Made by a program: the position numbers and the translations under genes. Source: JBFXAN01 sp050184225 (lineage in GTDB: Bacteria > Chloroflexota > Dehalococcoidia > CAUJGQ01). Taken from it: DNA of 19,891 nucleotides. The stretch spans positions 1-19,891 of the forward strand of contig JBFXAN010000122.1 in assembly GCA_050184225.1 (NCBI GenBank), written 5' to 3'. The notes under the pieces are model-generated. The model did no database searches and was not told where the DNA came from. It worked only from the letters and a program-made list of their open reading frames with translations. This document shows positions 6,822 to 14,308 of the stretch, piece by piece; the stretch's first letter is position 1, and each line of letters opens with the position of its first letter.

Positions 6822-9686
6822 GTGGTACTCGACAAGCTTCCGCCACACGACATCGCCGCCGAGGAATCGGTGGTCGCCGCCTGCTTGGTCGACCCGGAGG
6901 CGATCTTCAAGGTCGCGCCGGTCGTCAAGTCAGATGATTTCTTCCGTGAGAAGAACGGTTGGGTGTTCGACGCCTGCGTCACGCTCTGGACGCGCAACGA
7001 GGCGATCAACCAGATCACGGTCGCTCACGAGCTGGCGCGGCGGGAGCGGCTGGAGGCGGTTGGTGGTGTCGCCTACCTCTCGCGCCTCATCGCTGATTTG
7101 CCCACGGTGGTCGGCGTCGAGTACTACGCGCAGATCGTGGCGCGCGATGCGATCTATCGGCGCCTGATCTCTGCCGCTGGTCAGATCGCACAGTACGCGT
7201 ATGAGGGTGGTGCCGACCTCGACGCGGTGCTGAACCGCTCCGAGACGCTGCTAATGGCGTTGCGCAACGGCGAGGCGTTGCGCGATTTCGTCCACATCAA
7301 GACGCTGCTGGAGAAGTACCTCGACGACGCGGGCAACCCGGAGGAGGACGGGGACACGCCGAGCGTGATCCGGACGGGGTTCATCGACCTCGACACGCTG
7401 CTGGGCGGCCTGAAACGATCCGACCTCGTCTTGTTGGCGGCGCGGCCAAGCGTCGGCAAGTGCCTTGCCGCTGGTTCCACGATCGTTCTGTCTGACGGAA
7501 GCGTTCGTACGATCGAAGAGATTTATCAGCGTCGTGAGGCTGAAGTCTTGACGCTCGGAGCGGATTGGCGGCTACGTCGCGCGCGTCCAACTGACTTTGT
7601 CGCCAATGGAGTCAAGCCGGTCTTTCGAATCCGGACACGGCTCGGACGGTGTATCGAGGTCACGGCGCAGCATCCGCTCCTCTGCGTATCGGGTTGGAAG
7701 ACGCTCGCGGACATTCAGGTCGGAGACCATATCGCCGTGCCACGGCGGGTTGATGCGTTTGGCAGTGGCGAGCTTCCGGAGTATCAGGCCAAGATTCTCG
7801 GATATCTGATTGGTGACGGCGGCCTGACCGGTTCGATTCCGAAGTTCACCAACGCGAATCCGGCCATTCGAGAGGACTTCCTCGAGGCCATTGCGGAGTT
7901 TGGCGGATTGGCAGTTCGCGTGGACTCGCGTGGTCGTAGCGCGCCGACACTGTGTATCTCCGCCGACCATGAGGCGATCATCGACGCGCGACAGAAATTC
8001 GCCGTGAGCCTTCAAGCCGCAATGCGCTCAAATAGCATGTCAGCCCGCACCGTCGCCACGGCGCTCGGCGTATATCCGAATGCGGTGGAGAATTGGCGCC
8101 GCGGCCTTGCGTTCCCGAGTGAGGCGTTGCTTGAGTCGGTCGGGACGGTGATCGGTGTCGATCATCGCGGGCTTGTCGATGCAGCAAGCGGGGCTGCTCG
8201 AAAAAATGGCCGGAGCCGGCTCACTCGCTGGTTGGAATCACTCGGCCTGTGGGGCAGGGGATCGCACGACAAATTCGTCCCCGAAGTCGTATTTCACGCG
8301 TCGAGGTCTGCGATCGCGATGTTCCTGAATCGTCTGTTTGCGACCGACGGCTGGGCCACGGTGCTTGGGGGTGGAAACGCACAACTGGGCTACGCATCCG
8401 TGTCCGAGCGACTGGCCCGTCAGGTCCAGCATCTGCTGTTGCGGTTTGGCGTGATCGCATCGTTGCGCCAAAGGTCGATCAAGTATCGTGACCAGCGCCG
8501 CCCGGCCTGGCAGCTTGACATTACTGACGCCAGATCCATCCGGACATTCGCCGACGAAATCGGCATTTACGGAAAGGAATCGGCGCTTCAGCGCGTGCTC
8601 AACGCCCTGGATGGCCGGCGGTATCAGACGAACTGTGACTTGATTCCCGTCGAGATCTGGGGACAAATCGCCGAGGCAAAGGGGAACCTTTCCTGGGCAG
8701 AGGTCGCCCGCCGGATGGGCTTCTTCGGCGTTGGGCACAACCTCCACGTCGGCAAACGCGCCCTCTCCCGGCACCGGCTTGGCCGGTTCGCGGATGCCCT
8801 TGACGATCCGGCACTTCTCGCCCTGGCGGAGAGCGATGTCTACTGGGATCGCGTCGAGTCCATCGACGATGCGGGCGAGCAGCAGGTCTACGACCTCACG
8901 ATCCCTGATACACATAACTTTGTCGCCAACGATATCGTGGTCCACAATAGCGCGCTTGCGATGAGTTTTGCGCGGAACGCGGCGGTGGGGCAGCAGGCGA
9001 AGGTGGCGGTTTTCAACCTGGAGATGTCGGGGGATCAGCTGGCCCAGCGGCTGATGGCGGCGGAGGCGAGTGTCGACAGCACGCGGCTGCGGCTGGGCGA
9101 GCACACGGAGGTGGAGGAGCGGCGGATCATGCATGCGCTCGGCATCCTCTCGGAGTGCGACATCTACATCGACGACTCGCCGGTGTTGACGGTCGGCGAG
9201 CTGCGTGGCAAGGTGCGGCGGCTGCAACAGGAGAAGGGCCTCGACCTGCTGATCATCGACTACCTGCAATTGATGCAGGGCAACGAGAAGGGGAACGACA
9301 ATCGGGTGCAGGAGATCTCCTTCATCTCCCGCTCGCTGAAGAATCTGGCGCGTGAGTTGAACGTGCCGATCGTGGCGCTGTCGCAGTTGTCTCGTGCCGT
9401 GGAGAGCCGCAAGCCGCCAATTCCTATGATGAGCGATCTACGCGAATCCGGATCATTAGAGCAAGATGCAGATGTTGTCATGTTCATTTATCGTGAGGAC
9501 TATTACACGCAGCGGGATGATTGGCAGGCGGCGAATCCGGAGCAGCCAGGGCGGAGCTTTCCCCATGGGATCGCGCAGGTGATCGTGGCGAAGCACCGCA
9601 ACGGGCCGGTGGGGACGGTCGATCTGCGGTTCCAGCACAAGACGGCGAAGTTTGAGGATCTGTATGTGCGGGAGGAGGGACATTGA
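6822..9686 (+). CDS. dnaB: Replicative DNA helicase DnaB, precursor with in-frame intein
   Basis: The precursor is 954 residues from GTG 6822; removing the 496-residue intein leaves 458, normal for DnaB. The N-domain starts KLPPHDIAAEESVVAACLVD, the usual beginning. The Walker A loop ARPSVGK (207-213) is split from its Ser and ALAMSFARNAA by the intein. Walker B LLIIDYLQLM and the RESGSLEQDADV motif follow, with the H-loop region AKHRNGPVGTVDLRFQ at the end. DnaB is the hexameric ATP-driven helicase that opens the fork and binds primase. Because the intein interrupts the ATP-binding loop, the helicase is inactive until protein splicing. An upstream in-frame GTG (6753) has a better AGGAAG site, but its extra 23 residues do not look like DnaB. 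A DnaD-like gene overlaps the stop codon. Confidence 0.96.
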   Translation: MVLDKLPPHDIAAEESVVAACLVDPEAIFKVAPVVKSDDFFREKNGWVFDACVTLWTRNEAINQITVAHELARRERLEAVGGVAYLSRLIADLPTVVGVEYYAQIVARDAIYRRLISAAGQIAQYAYEGGADLDAVLNRSETLLMALRNGEALRDFVHIKTLLEKYLDDAGNPEEDGDTPSVIRTGFIDLDTLLGGLKRSDLVLLAARPSVGKCLAAGSTIVLSDGSVRTIEEIYQRREAEVLTLGADWRLRRARPTDFVANGVKPVFRIRTRLGRCIEVTAQHPLLCVSGWKTLADIQVGDHIAVPRRVDAFGSGELPEYQAKILGYLIGDGGLTGSIPKFTNANPAIREDFLEAIAEFGGLAVRVDSRGRSAPTLCISADHEAIIDARQKFAVSLQAAMRSNSMSARTVATALGVYPNAVENWRRGLAFPSEALLESVGTVIGVDHRGLVDAASGAARKNGRSRLTRWLESLGLWGRGSHDKFVPEVVFHASRSAIAMFLNRLFATDGWATVLGGGNAQLGYASVSERLARQVQHLLLRFGVIASLRQRSIKYRDQRRPAWQLDITDARSIRTFADEIGIYGKESALQRVLNALDGRRYQTNCDLIPVEIWGQIAEAKGNLSWAEVARRMGFFGVGHNLHVGKRALSRHRLGRFADALDDPALLALAESDVYWDRVESIDDAGEQQVYDLTIPDTHNFVANDIVVHNSALAMSFARNAAVGQQAKVAVFNLEMSGDQLAQRLMAAEASVDSTRLRLGEHTEVEERRIMHALGILSECDIYIDDSPVLTVGELRGKVRRLQQEKGLDLLIIDYLQLMQGNEKGNDNRVQEISFISRSLKNLARELNVPIVALSQLSRAVESRKPPIPMMSDLRESGSLEQDADVVMFIYREDYYTQRDDWQAANPEQPGRSFPHGIAQVIVAKHRNGPVGTVDLRFQHKTAKFEDLYVREEGH
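7461..8948 (+). mobile_element. DnaB intein with LAGLIDADG homing endonuclease
   Basis: The intein is 496 residues, inserted between GK and S of the DnaB P-loop. Splicing motifs are complete. Cys1 starts block A (CLAAGSTIVLSDG). TAQH (68-71) is block B. VYDLTIPDTHNFVAND (476-491) is block F. The end is VVHN (His495-Asn496), followed by extein Ser. Two dodecapeptide endonuclease motifs are present, LGYLIGDGG (113-121) and FLNRLFATDGW (288-298), each with an acidic residue, so the endonuclease may be active. Between them lies a Cro/XRE-like helix-turn-helix (about 195-222), and a second HTH-like module lies near 405-445. Codons are visibly less G/C-ending than in the flanking exteins, consistent with horizontal arrival. 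Confidence 0.96.
9417..9494 (+). other. Patch of A/T-ending codons centred on the second known DnaB intein site
   Basis: Across these 26 codons, 17 end in A or T (for example CCA, ATT, CCT, CTA, GAA, GGA, TCA, TTA, CAA, GCA, GTT). Only 4 of the 29 codons just upstream and 7 of the 36 downstream do so. The patch midpoint (about 9455) coincides with the junction between Gly (9450-9452) and Ser (9453-9455) of RESG/SLEQD, the site occupied by the Synechocystis DnaB intein. No intein is present there now. The protein sequence is normal, so only the DNA looks foreign. Confidence 0.75.
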
Positions 9687-10366
9687 CGACATCCTCTCGG
9701 CCGTTCAGGGGGTTCGCTGGTGGGACGCACGCGACCGTGATCCCGAATACGTTCTTCACCGAGGTAGTGCCGTCGATTGATGACCCGGTTGAGTTGCTGG
9801 TGAGCACCTATGTCTTCTATGCGCTGGCGCGACGGCGGGCAGGTGAGCGGTGGCTGACCGTCGAGCAGCTGTCGGCGGAGATGCCGCTGCGGCGGGCTAT
9901 GACACGATTGACCGGAAGAGACGCGGTCGGGGAGGTGGAGCGTGGGCTTCAGGCGGCGGTGACGCGGGGCACGTTGGTCGCAGGAGGGGGCGATGGACCG
10001 GTCCGATACGCGATTAACAGTCCCGCTGGACGGCGAATGCTGGCGCTGCCGGCGACGACAGAGATGGACATGGTGGCGCCGCGCGATCTCGATCCGCCGA
10101 ACATCTACGCCCTCTATGAAGAGTCGATCGGCACGGTGTCGCCGTTGATCGCGGATGAGTTACGGGCGGCCGAAGAGGAATATCCGCCACCGTGGATTGA
10201 AGCGGCGTTCCGCGAGGCGGCCGCGCAGAACCGGCGAAGCTGGCGGTATGTCGCCCGCATCCTGGAACGGTGGCGGGACGAGGGACGGAACGATGCGACG
10301 GTTGGACGAGATCCTGGCACGCGGCACGACCTTGCCGGCCGCTACCGCGGCCTCATCCGCCGGTAG
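9683..10366 (+). CDS. DnaD-domain primosome-like protein
   Basis: The product is 227 residues. The N-terminal part (about 10-110) looks like a winged-helix domain: an IPNTFFTEVVPSIDDPVELL stretch, TYVFYALARRR, WLTVEQLSAEM, and a small beta wing around LVAGGGDGPVRYAI. Residues 140-201 match the DnaD domain: IYALYEESIGTVSPLIADEL, PPPWIEAAFREAA, then WRYVARILERWRDEG. DnaD proteins remodel DNA and help load the replicative helicase at origins or restart sites. The TTG start overlaps the dnaB stop (TTGA) and has AGGAGG/GGAGG at 9671-9678, indicating translational coupling. The last 25 codons overlap the next gene by 74 bases in another frame. That tail is beyond the domain and looks unconstrained. 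Confidence 0.8.
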   Translation: MTTSSRPFRGFAGGTHATVIPNTFFTEVVPSIDDPVELLVSTYVFYALARRRAGERWLTVEQLSAEMPLRRAMTRLTGRDAVGEVERGLQAAVTRGTLVAGGGDGPVRYAINSPAGRRMLALPATTEMDMVAPRDLDPPNIYALYEESIGTVSPLIADELRAAEEEYPPPWIEAAFREAAAQNRRSWRYVARILERWRDEGRNDATVGRDPGTRHDLAGRYRGLIRR

Positions 10367-11681
10367 CGGCGACTCCCAGGTCGAAGGCATTGAGGAGGCG
10401 CCGCCGTGTCCGCGCTGCGGTGGCGCTGGTTACGTGCGCCGGTCGGTGCCGCTCGGCGATCCGCGCTTTGGTCGGGCAGTGCCCTGCGATTGCGTGATGA
10501 CGGAGTCGGACGAGGAGAAATCGAGCCGGCTGTTGCAATACAGCAACCTCGGCTCGCTCCGGCGGATGACCTTCGCCTCGCTGATGCCGCGCGGCCGGAG
10601 CGCCGACCCGCAGCACCAGGAGCGGTTTGCCCACGCGATGGCGGCGGCGCAGTTCTACGCGGAGGCGCCGGAGGGCTGGCTGGCGCTGCTGGGGCGGAGC
10701 GGCGCGGGGAAGACGCATCTCGCGGCGGCGATCGCGAACCGGCGGATCGAGCTGGGCAATCCGGCGCTGTTCATCGTCGTGCCGGACCTGCTCGACCACC
10801 TGCGCGCATCCTACCGGCCGGAGGCGTCGGAGCCGTATGACAGCCTCTTCGAGCAGGTGCGGAGCGCGCCGCTGCTGATCCTCGACGACCTGGGGGCGCA
10901 GTCGGCGACGCCCTGGGCGAACGAGAAGCTGTATCAGATCCTCAACCACCGCTACAACGCGCAGCTACCGACGGTGATCACGGCGTCGGCGCAGCTCGAT
11001 GAACTTGAGGAGCGGTTGCGGACGCGGCTGGGCGATATCTCGCTGAGCCGGGTCTATACGCTGGAAGAGGCGGCGATGCGCGGCGGTGGCGCGGGCGCGG
11101 GCGCGCTCGACCTGCCGCTGGTGCGGAACATGACGTTCGCGGGCTTTAATCCGGCGGGCATGGGCGCTGCGCCGGAGGCGGCGCGGAGTCTGGGCCGGGC
11201 GCTGCAACTGGCGCGATCGTACGCGGACAATCCGGAGGGCTGGCTGGTGTTGCTCGGTGCGACCGGCTCCGGCAAGACGCACCTGGCCGCCGCGATCGGC
11301 CATCACCTGCGAGAGATCGGCCGGTCGGTGGAGTTCGTCGTCGTGCCGGACCTGCTCGACCAGGTGCGGGCACTAATGAGCGACGACGGCGACGCCGACC
11401 AGTACCGGCTGCTGGAGCAGGTGCGTACTTGTCCGCACTTGATCCTGGACGATCTCGGCGTGCACAGCGCGACGCGCTGGTCGCAGGAGAAGCTCTTTCA
11501 GATCCTCAACTACCGCTATAATGCCAAACTCTCGACGGTGATCACGGTCGGGCGGCCGCTGGAGGAGCTACCGGAGGCGTGGGTGTCGCGGATGTACGAC
11601 GACAAGGTGAGCCTGATCTTCCAGATCGAGGCGCCGGACTATCGCGGGTTGCGAAGGCCGGAGGCGCGGAGACGGCGGTAG
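10293..11681 (+). CDS. Helicase-loader-like protein with two tandem DnaC/DnaI AAA+ modules
   Basis: The product is 462 residues. The N terminus has a probable zinc site, C39-P-R-C42 with C65-D-C67. Module 1 (about 90-258) has an MTFA helix, Walker A GRSGAGKT (134-141), Walker B LLILDDLG (194-201) and an R-L-R-T-R-L-G-D arginine region. Module 2 (about 279-452) repeats this order: MTFA, GATGSGKT (322-329), LILDDLG (383-389), and VSRMYDD leading to the APDYRG ending typical of DnaC/DnaI. Both modules share VVPDLLD after Walker A and EKL-QILN-RYNA after Walker B, so one arose by duplication. The usual loader has one such module. The protein probably loads DnaB. ATG 10293 has GAGGGA seven bases upstream. 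It is the third gene of the dnaB operon. Confidence 0.85.
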   Translation: MRRLDEILARGTTLPAATAASSAGSGDSQVEGIEEAPPCPRCGGAGYVRRSVPLGDPRFGRAVPCDCVMTESDEEKSSRLLQYSNLGSLRRMTFASLMPRGRSADPQHQERFAHAMAAAQFYAEAPEGWLALLGRSGAGKTHLAAAIANRRIELGNPALFIVVPDLLDHLRASYRPEASEPYDSLFEQVRSAPLLILDDLGAQSATPWANEKLYQILNHRYNAQLPTVITASAQLDELEERLRTRLGDISLSRVYTLEEAAMRGGGAGAGALDLPLVRNMTFAGFNPAGMGAAPEAARSLGRALQLARSYADNPEGWLVLLGATGSGKTHLAAAIGHHLREIGRSVEFVVVPDLLDQVRALMSDDGDADQYRLLEQVRTCPHLILDDLGVHSATRWSQEKLFQILNYRYNAKLSTVITVGRPLEELPEAWVSRMYDDKVSLIFQIEAPDYRGLRRPEARRRR

Positions 11682-11691
11682 CGGTCAAATC

Positions 11692-11741
11692 CCCCTGCCC
11701 CGGCCCCGCCCCAACGCCTTGGGGCGGGGCCGGGGCAGGGG
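11692..11741. terminator. Perfect 23-base hairpin between convergent genes
   Basis: The left arm 11692-11714 is the exact reverse complement of the right arm 11719-11741, with a four-base loop (CGCC). Almost all pairs are G-C. It lies ten bases after the stop of the helicase-loader gene and eight bases before the stop of the convergent dikinase gene, so it probably ends transcription from both sides. There is no T-run on either strand, so it is not a textbook intrinsic terminator. Confidence 0.7.
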
Positions 11742-11748
11742 TGTGTCG

Positions 11749-14253
11749 TCACTCGATTCGGATGGTGCCGTGGGCGGCGTCGAGGTGGAGGAAGGCACCG
11801 TCCTGGATGCGGGTGATGGCGGGGCCGAGGTGGCCGATCACGGGGACGCCGATCTCGCGGGCGACCTGGGTGAGGTGGTGTGCGGGGCGGGCCGCGGCGA
11901 CGACGCCCTGGACGAGCATGAGGAGGGAGTGCCAGTCGGTGTAGGCGAAGGCGTTGGCGTCGAGGACGACGAGGATATCGGTTGGTGTGATTGCCTCGAT
12001 CAGTTCTGGGGTGAGCGTTCGGACGATGCGGGCGTGGCCCGTTGCACGGCCTGAACCGAAGCCGACGCCGGTGAGTTCGGCGCTCGATTTGGGATTTGTC
12101 TCTGGTGACTGGGGCGGATGATCCTCGGCTGGGAGTGGTTCTACGGTAGGACCGATGTTCGTCGGGGCGGTGAAGCGGCGGTTGCGGTGGTACTCGCGCG
12201 TGCGCGCGGCCAGGGTTTGGGTGAAGGCGGCAGCGGCGCCGTCCCGTGCGTAGGCGAGCAGGTCGGTGGTGCGCATGAGGAGGATGTCGGCGGGGTCTCG
12301 CGTGAGGCGTTCGGCGGTGAGGCGCAGGCCGAGATGCCAGATCAATTCTCGTTCCCAGAGCAGTCCGACGACAACGCCGTGACGGTCATTGAGCGCCTGG
12401 GTCCAGTAGCGGGTGCGGTCGAGCATGTGGTCGAAGCGGGCGAGATCCTCCGGCTTCTTGGTGGTCAGCAGTGTGCGGACGCGGGACTCTTCGCCATCGC
12501 GACGGTGGCGTGACTCGCGCTGCGCCTCGCGCACGTCGCGGGCTTCTCCGCGCAGGGCAGAGCGGATCGCATGTATGGCGGCGGCGTCACCGTCCTCCCA
12601 GGGGGTGCGCCAGAACGCGGGACGCCGCCCCCAGGATGGCGGTGTCTTGCCGAAGCGCCGGCAGAGTGATTCGTAGTCATGGAGGAAGTCACAGTCGGGC
12701 GCGCGCTCTTGGAGCGCGCGCAGGACATCGCCGAGGCGTTCGTCGCGGAATGCAGCGCGGACGCGATCGTCCTGGATCGATCGGCCGAGATCCTGAAGGG
12801 CGGCGGCCAGGGTGAAAGTGTACGAGGCCTCACCGCCGATGAGCGAACTGAGTCGAAGCGACGGATCGATCGCGTGGAGAAAGCGACCGAGCATCGCCTC
12901 GCACATCCAGCCGAGCGCCTGGGGACCGCTCCAGCCGAAGGAATTGAGGTCCCAGATGCGGTCGCGGACCGCAATCGTCGCCGGGATCAGTGCGGCGGCG
13001 GAGGTTGTGTCTCGCAGCGCCGATCGAGCGATCTCCTCGATCGCGGCCAGTTCGTCGTGTCGTTTGTTCCAGCGGTCGCGGTACTGTGCTTCGTTGTGGT
13101 CGAGCCAGGTCTCGAAGTCGTCGACGCTGCTGAGGTAGTCGAAGAAGGTAGGTCGGGGGCCGGTATCGACGTAGCGATAGCCGTGGAGGTCCGCCTCGTG
13201 CTTCCAGATGCCGGTGAGAATGATGTCACTCGGTTGGTAGCGGTGCCAGAGCTCGGACTCGGATAGGTCCGCATAGAGCGGTGTGAGAAATCCCTGGGGC
13301 AGGTCACCGCGGAGGGGGAGGGCAAAGAATGGGAGTTGCCACGATGCGGAGGCGTCGAGGCGCTGCACCTCCGGCGACCGAAATGGCGGGAGCGCGGTGA
13401 GGGGGCGTACCTGCACGATCCAGAGGCCGTCCGCCAGCACCCATTCAACATCCATGCGCTTCGTTGCGGCTTCGTCGAGACGGCGGGCGGCGGCGGCGAT
13501 CTCCGTACAGCGCGAGGTCGAGAGGAGGGCCGTTGCTGCGGCGGGATGCTGTTCGCGGACGACGCCGGATTCCCAGTCCAAGAGGTATCTGTCGCCCACG
13601 CCGCTGCCGCTCATGAGGTCGAGCGCGAGGCCGCGAGTGGCGTGGAGCACGAACTCCCACGGATTGCCGGTGTCGGGGTTGGCGGTGACGATCACGCCGG
13701 CGGACGTGGCCTGGAGAACCGGTTGGAGCATGACCGCCATCGCGTCGATCACCGGCTCGATTCCCATGCGGTCGAGGTAGCGGAGGGCGCGAGGCGTCCA
13801 GGCGGAGAGCCAGCAGGCGATGATGGCGTCGATCGTCTGCTCGATGTCGCTGGCACCGATGGTGCTCGCGAAGATACCGGCGAAGCTCGCCGTGTCGGAG
13901 TCCTCGTAGATGGCGGAGGAGCGGACGGCGATCCCCGACGGTGCGGCGTCGAGGATTTCGGCGATTGCCCGCGTCAATTCCGCGCGGAGATCGTCCGGCA
14001 GGCTGCACGTCCGCACGGCGACGGCGAGTTGTTCGAAGGCCCCTTCGAGGGTGCCGGGAGTGCGAGCGATGCGGTGGTACTCCGTCAGCGTCACTTCGAG
14101 GCGGTTGTGGTCGATGAAGCGGCTGAGTGCCTCGCGGGTGACGACGATCGTATCGGGGACACGACAGCCGAGGGCGGCAGCCCACGCGAGGTTCGAAGCT
14201 TTGCCACCGATGCGTTCGATTCCTGCTGTCTGATCGAGCCGGGTGCAGAACAC
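11749..14253 (-). CDS. PEP-synthase / rifampin-phosphotransferase-like dikinase
   Basis: The product is 834 residues in three parts. Residues 1-300 form a PPDK-type ATP-grasp domain: IGGKASNLAWAAALG, GIAVRSSAIYEDSDTASFAG, VMLQPVLQATSAGVIVTANP, and DVEWVLADGLWIVQVRPLTA. The middle (about 310-700) is rich in Trp and Arg and matches nothing I recognise. The C-terminal swivel domain (about 715-834) has GVGFGSGRATGHARIV and then HH-LTQV-AREIGVPVIG, where His793 aligns with the phosphate-carrying His. Relatives move phosphate from ATP through this His to pyruvate or, in rifampin phosphotransferase, to the drug. The middle domain decides the acceptor, so the substrate is open. GTG 14253 has GGAGG seven bases upstream. 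The gene stands alone. Confidence 0.85.
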   Translation of the reverse strand: MFCTRLDQTAGIERIGGKASNLAWAAALGCRVPDTIVVTREALSRFIDHNRLEVTLTEYHRIARTPGTLEGAFEQLAVAVRTCSLPDDLRAELTRAIAEILDAAPSGIAVRSSAIYEDSDTASFAGIFASTIGASDIEQTIDAIIACWLSAWTPRALRYLDRMGIEPVIDAMAVMLQPVLQATSAGVIVTANPDTGNPWEFVLHATRGLALDLMSGSGVGDRYLLDWESGVVREQHPAAATALLSTSRCTEIAAAARRLDEAATKRMDVEWVLADGLWIVQVRPLTALPPFRSPEVQRLDASASWQLPFFALPLRGDLPQGFLTPLYADLSESELWHRYQPSDIILTGIWKHEADLHGYRYVDTGPRPTFFDYLSSVDDFETWLDHNEAQYRDRWNKRHDELAAIEEIARSALRDTTSAAALIPATIAVRDRIWDLNSFGWSGPQALGWMCEAMLGRFLHAIDPSLRLSSLIGGEASYTFTLAAALQDLGRSIQDDRVRAAFRDERLGDVLRALQERAPDCDFLHDYESLCRRFGKTPPSWGRRPAFWRTPWEDGDAAAIHAIRSALRGEARDVREAQRESRHRRDGEESRVRTLLTTKKPEDLARFDHMLDRTRYWTQALNDRHGVVVGLLWERELIWHLGLRLTAERLTRDPADILLMRTTDLLAYARDGAAAAFTQTLAARTREYHRNRRFTAPTNIGPTVEPLPAEDHPPQSPETNPKSSAELTGVGFGSGRATGHARIVRTLTPELIEAITPTDILVVLDANAFAYTDWHSLLMLVQGVVAAARPAHHLTQVAREIGVPVIGHLGPAITRIQDGAFLHLDAAHGTIRIE

Positions 14254-14308
14254 GGACGCGCCTCCATTGCGCCACTTCCTGCGTGGTTCATCGTCGTGTG
14301 CCGCTGAA

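Noticed and set aside
8238..9269. 343-codon frame on the - strand across the intein/dnaB junction
   Set aside because: Antisense shadow of dnaB; the composition is His/Arg/Pro-rich and there is no ribosome site.
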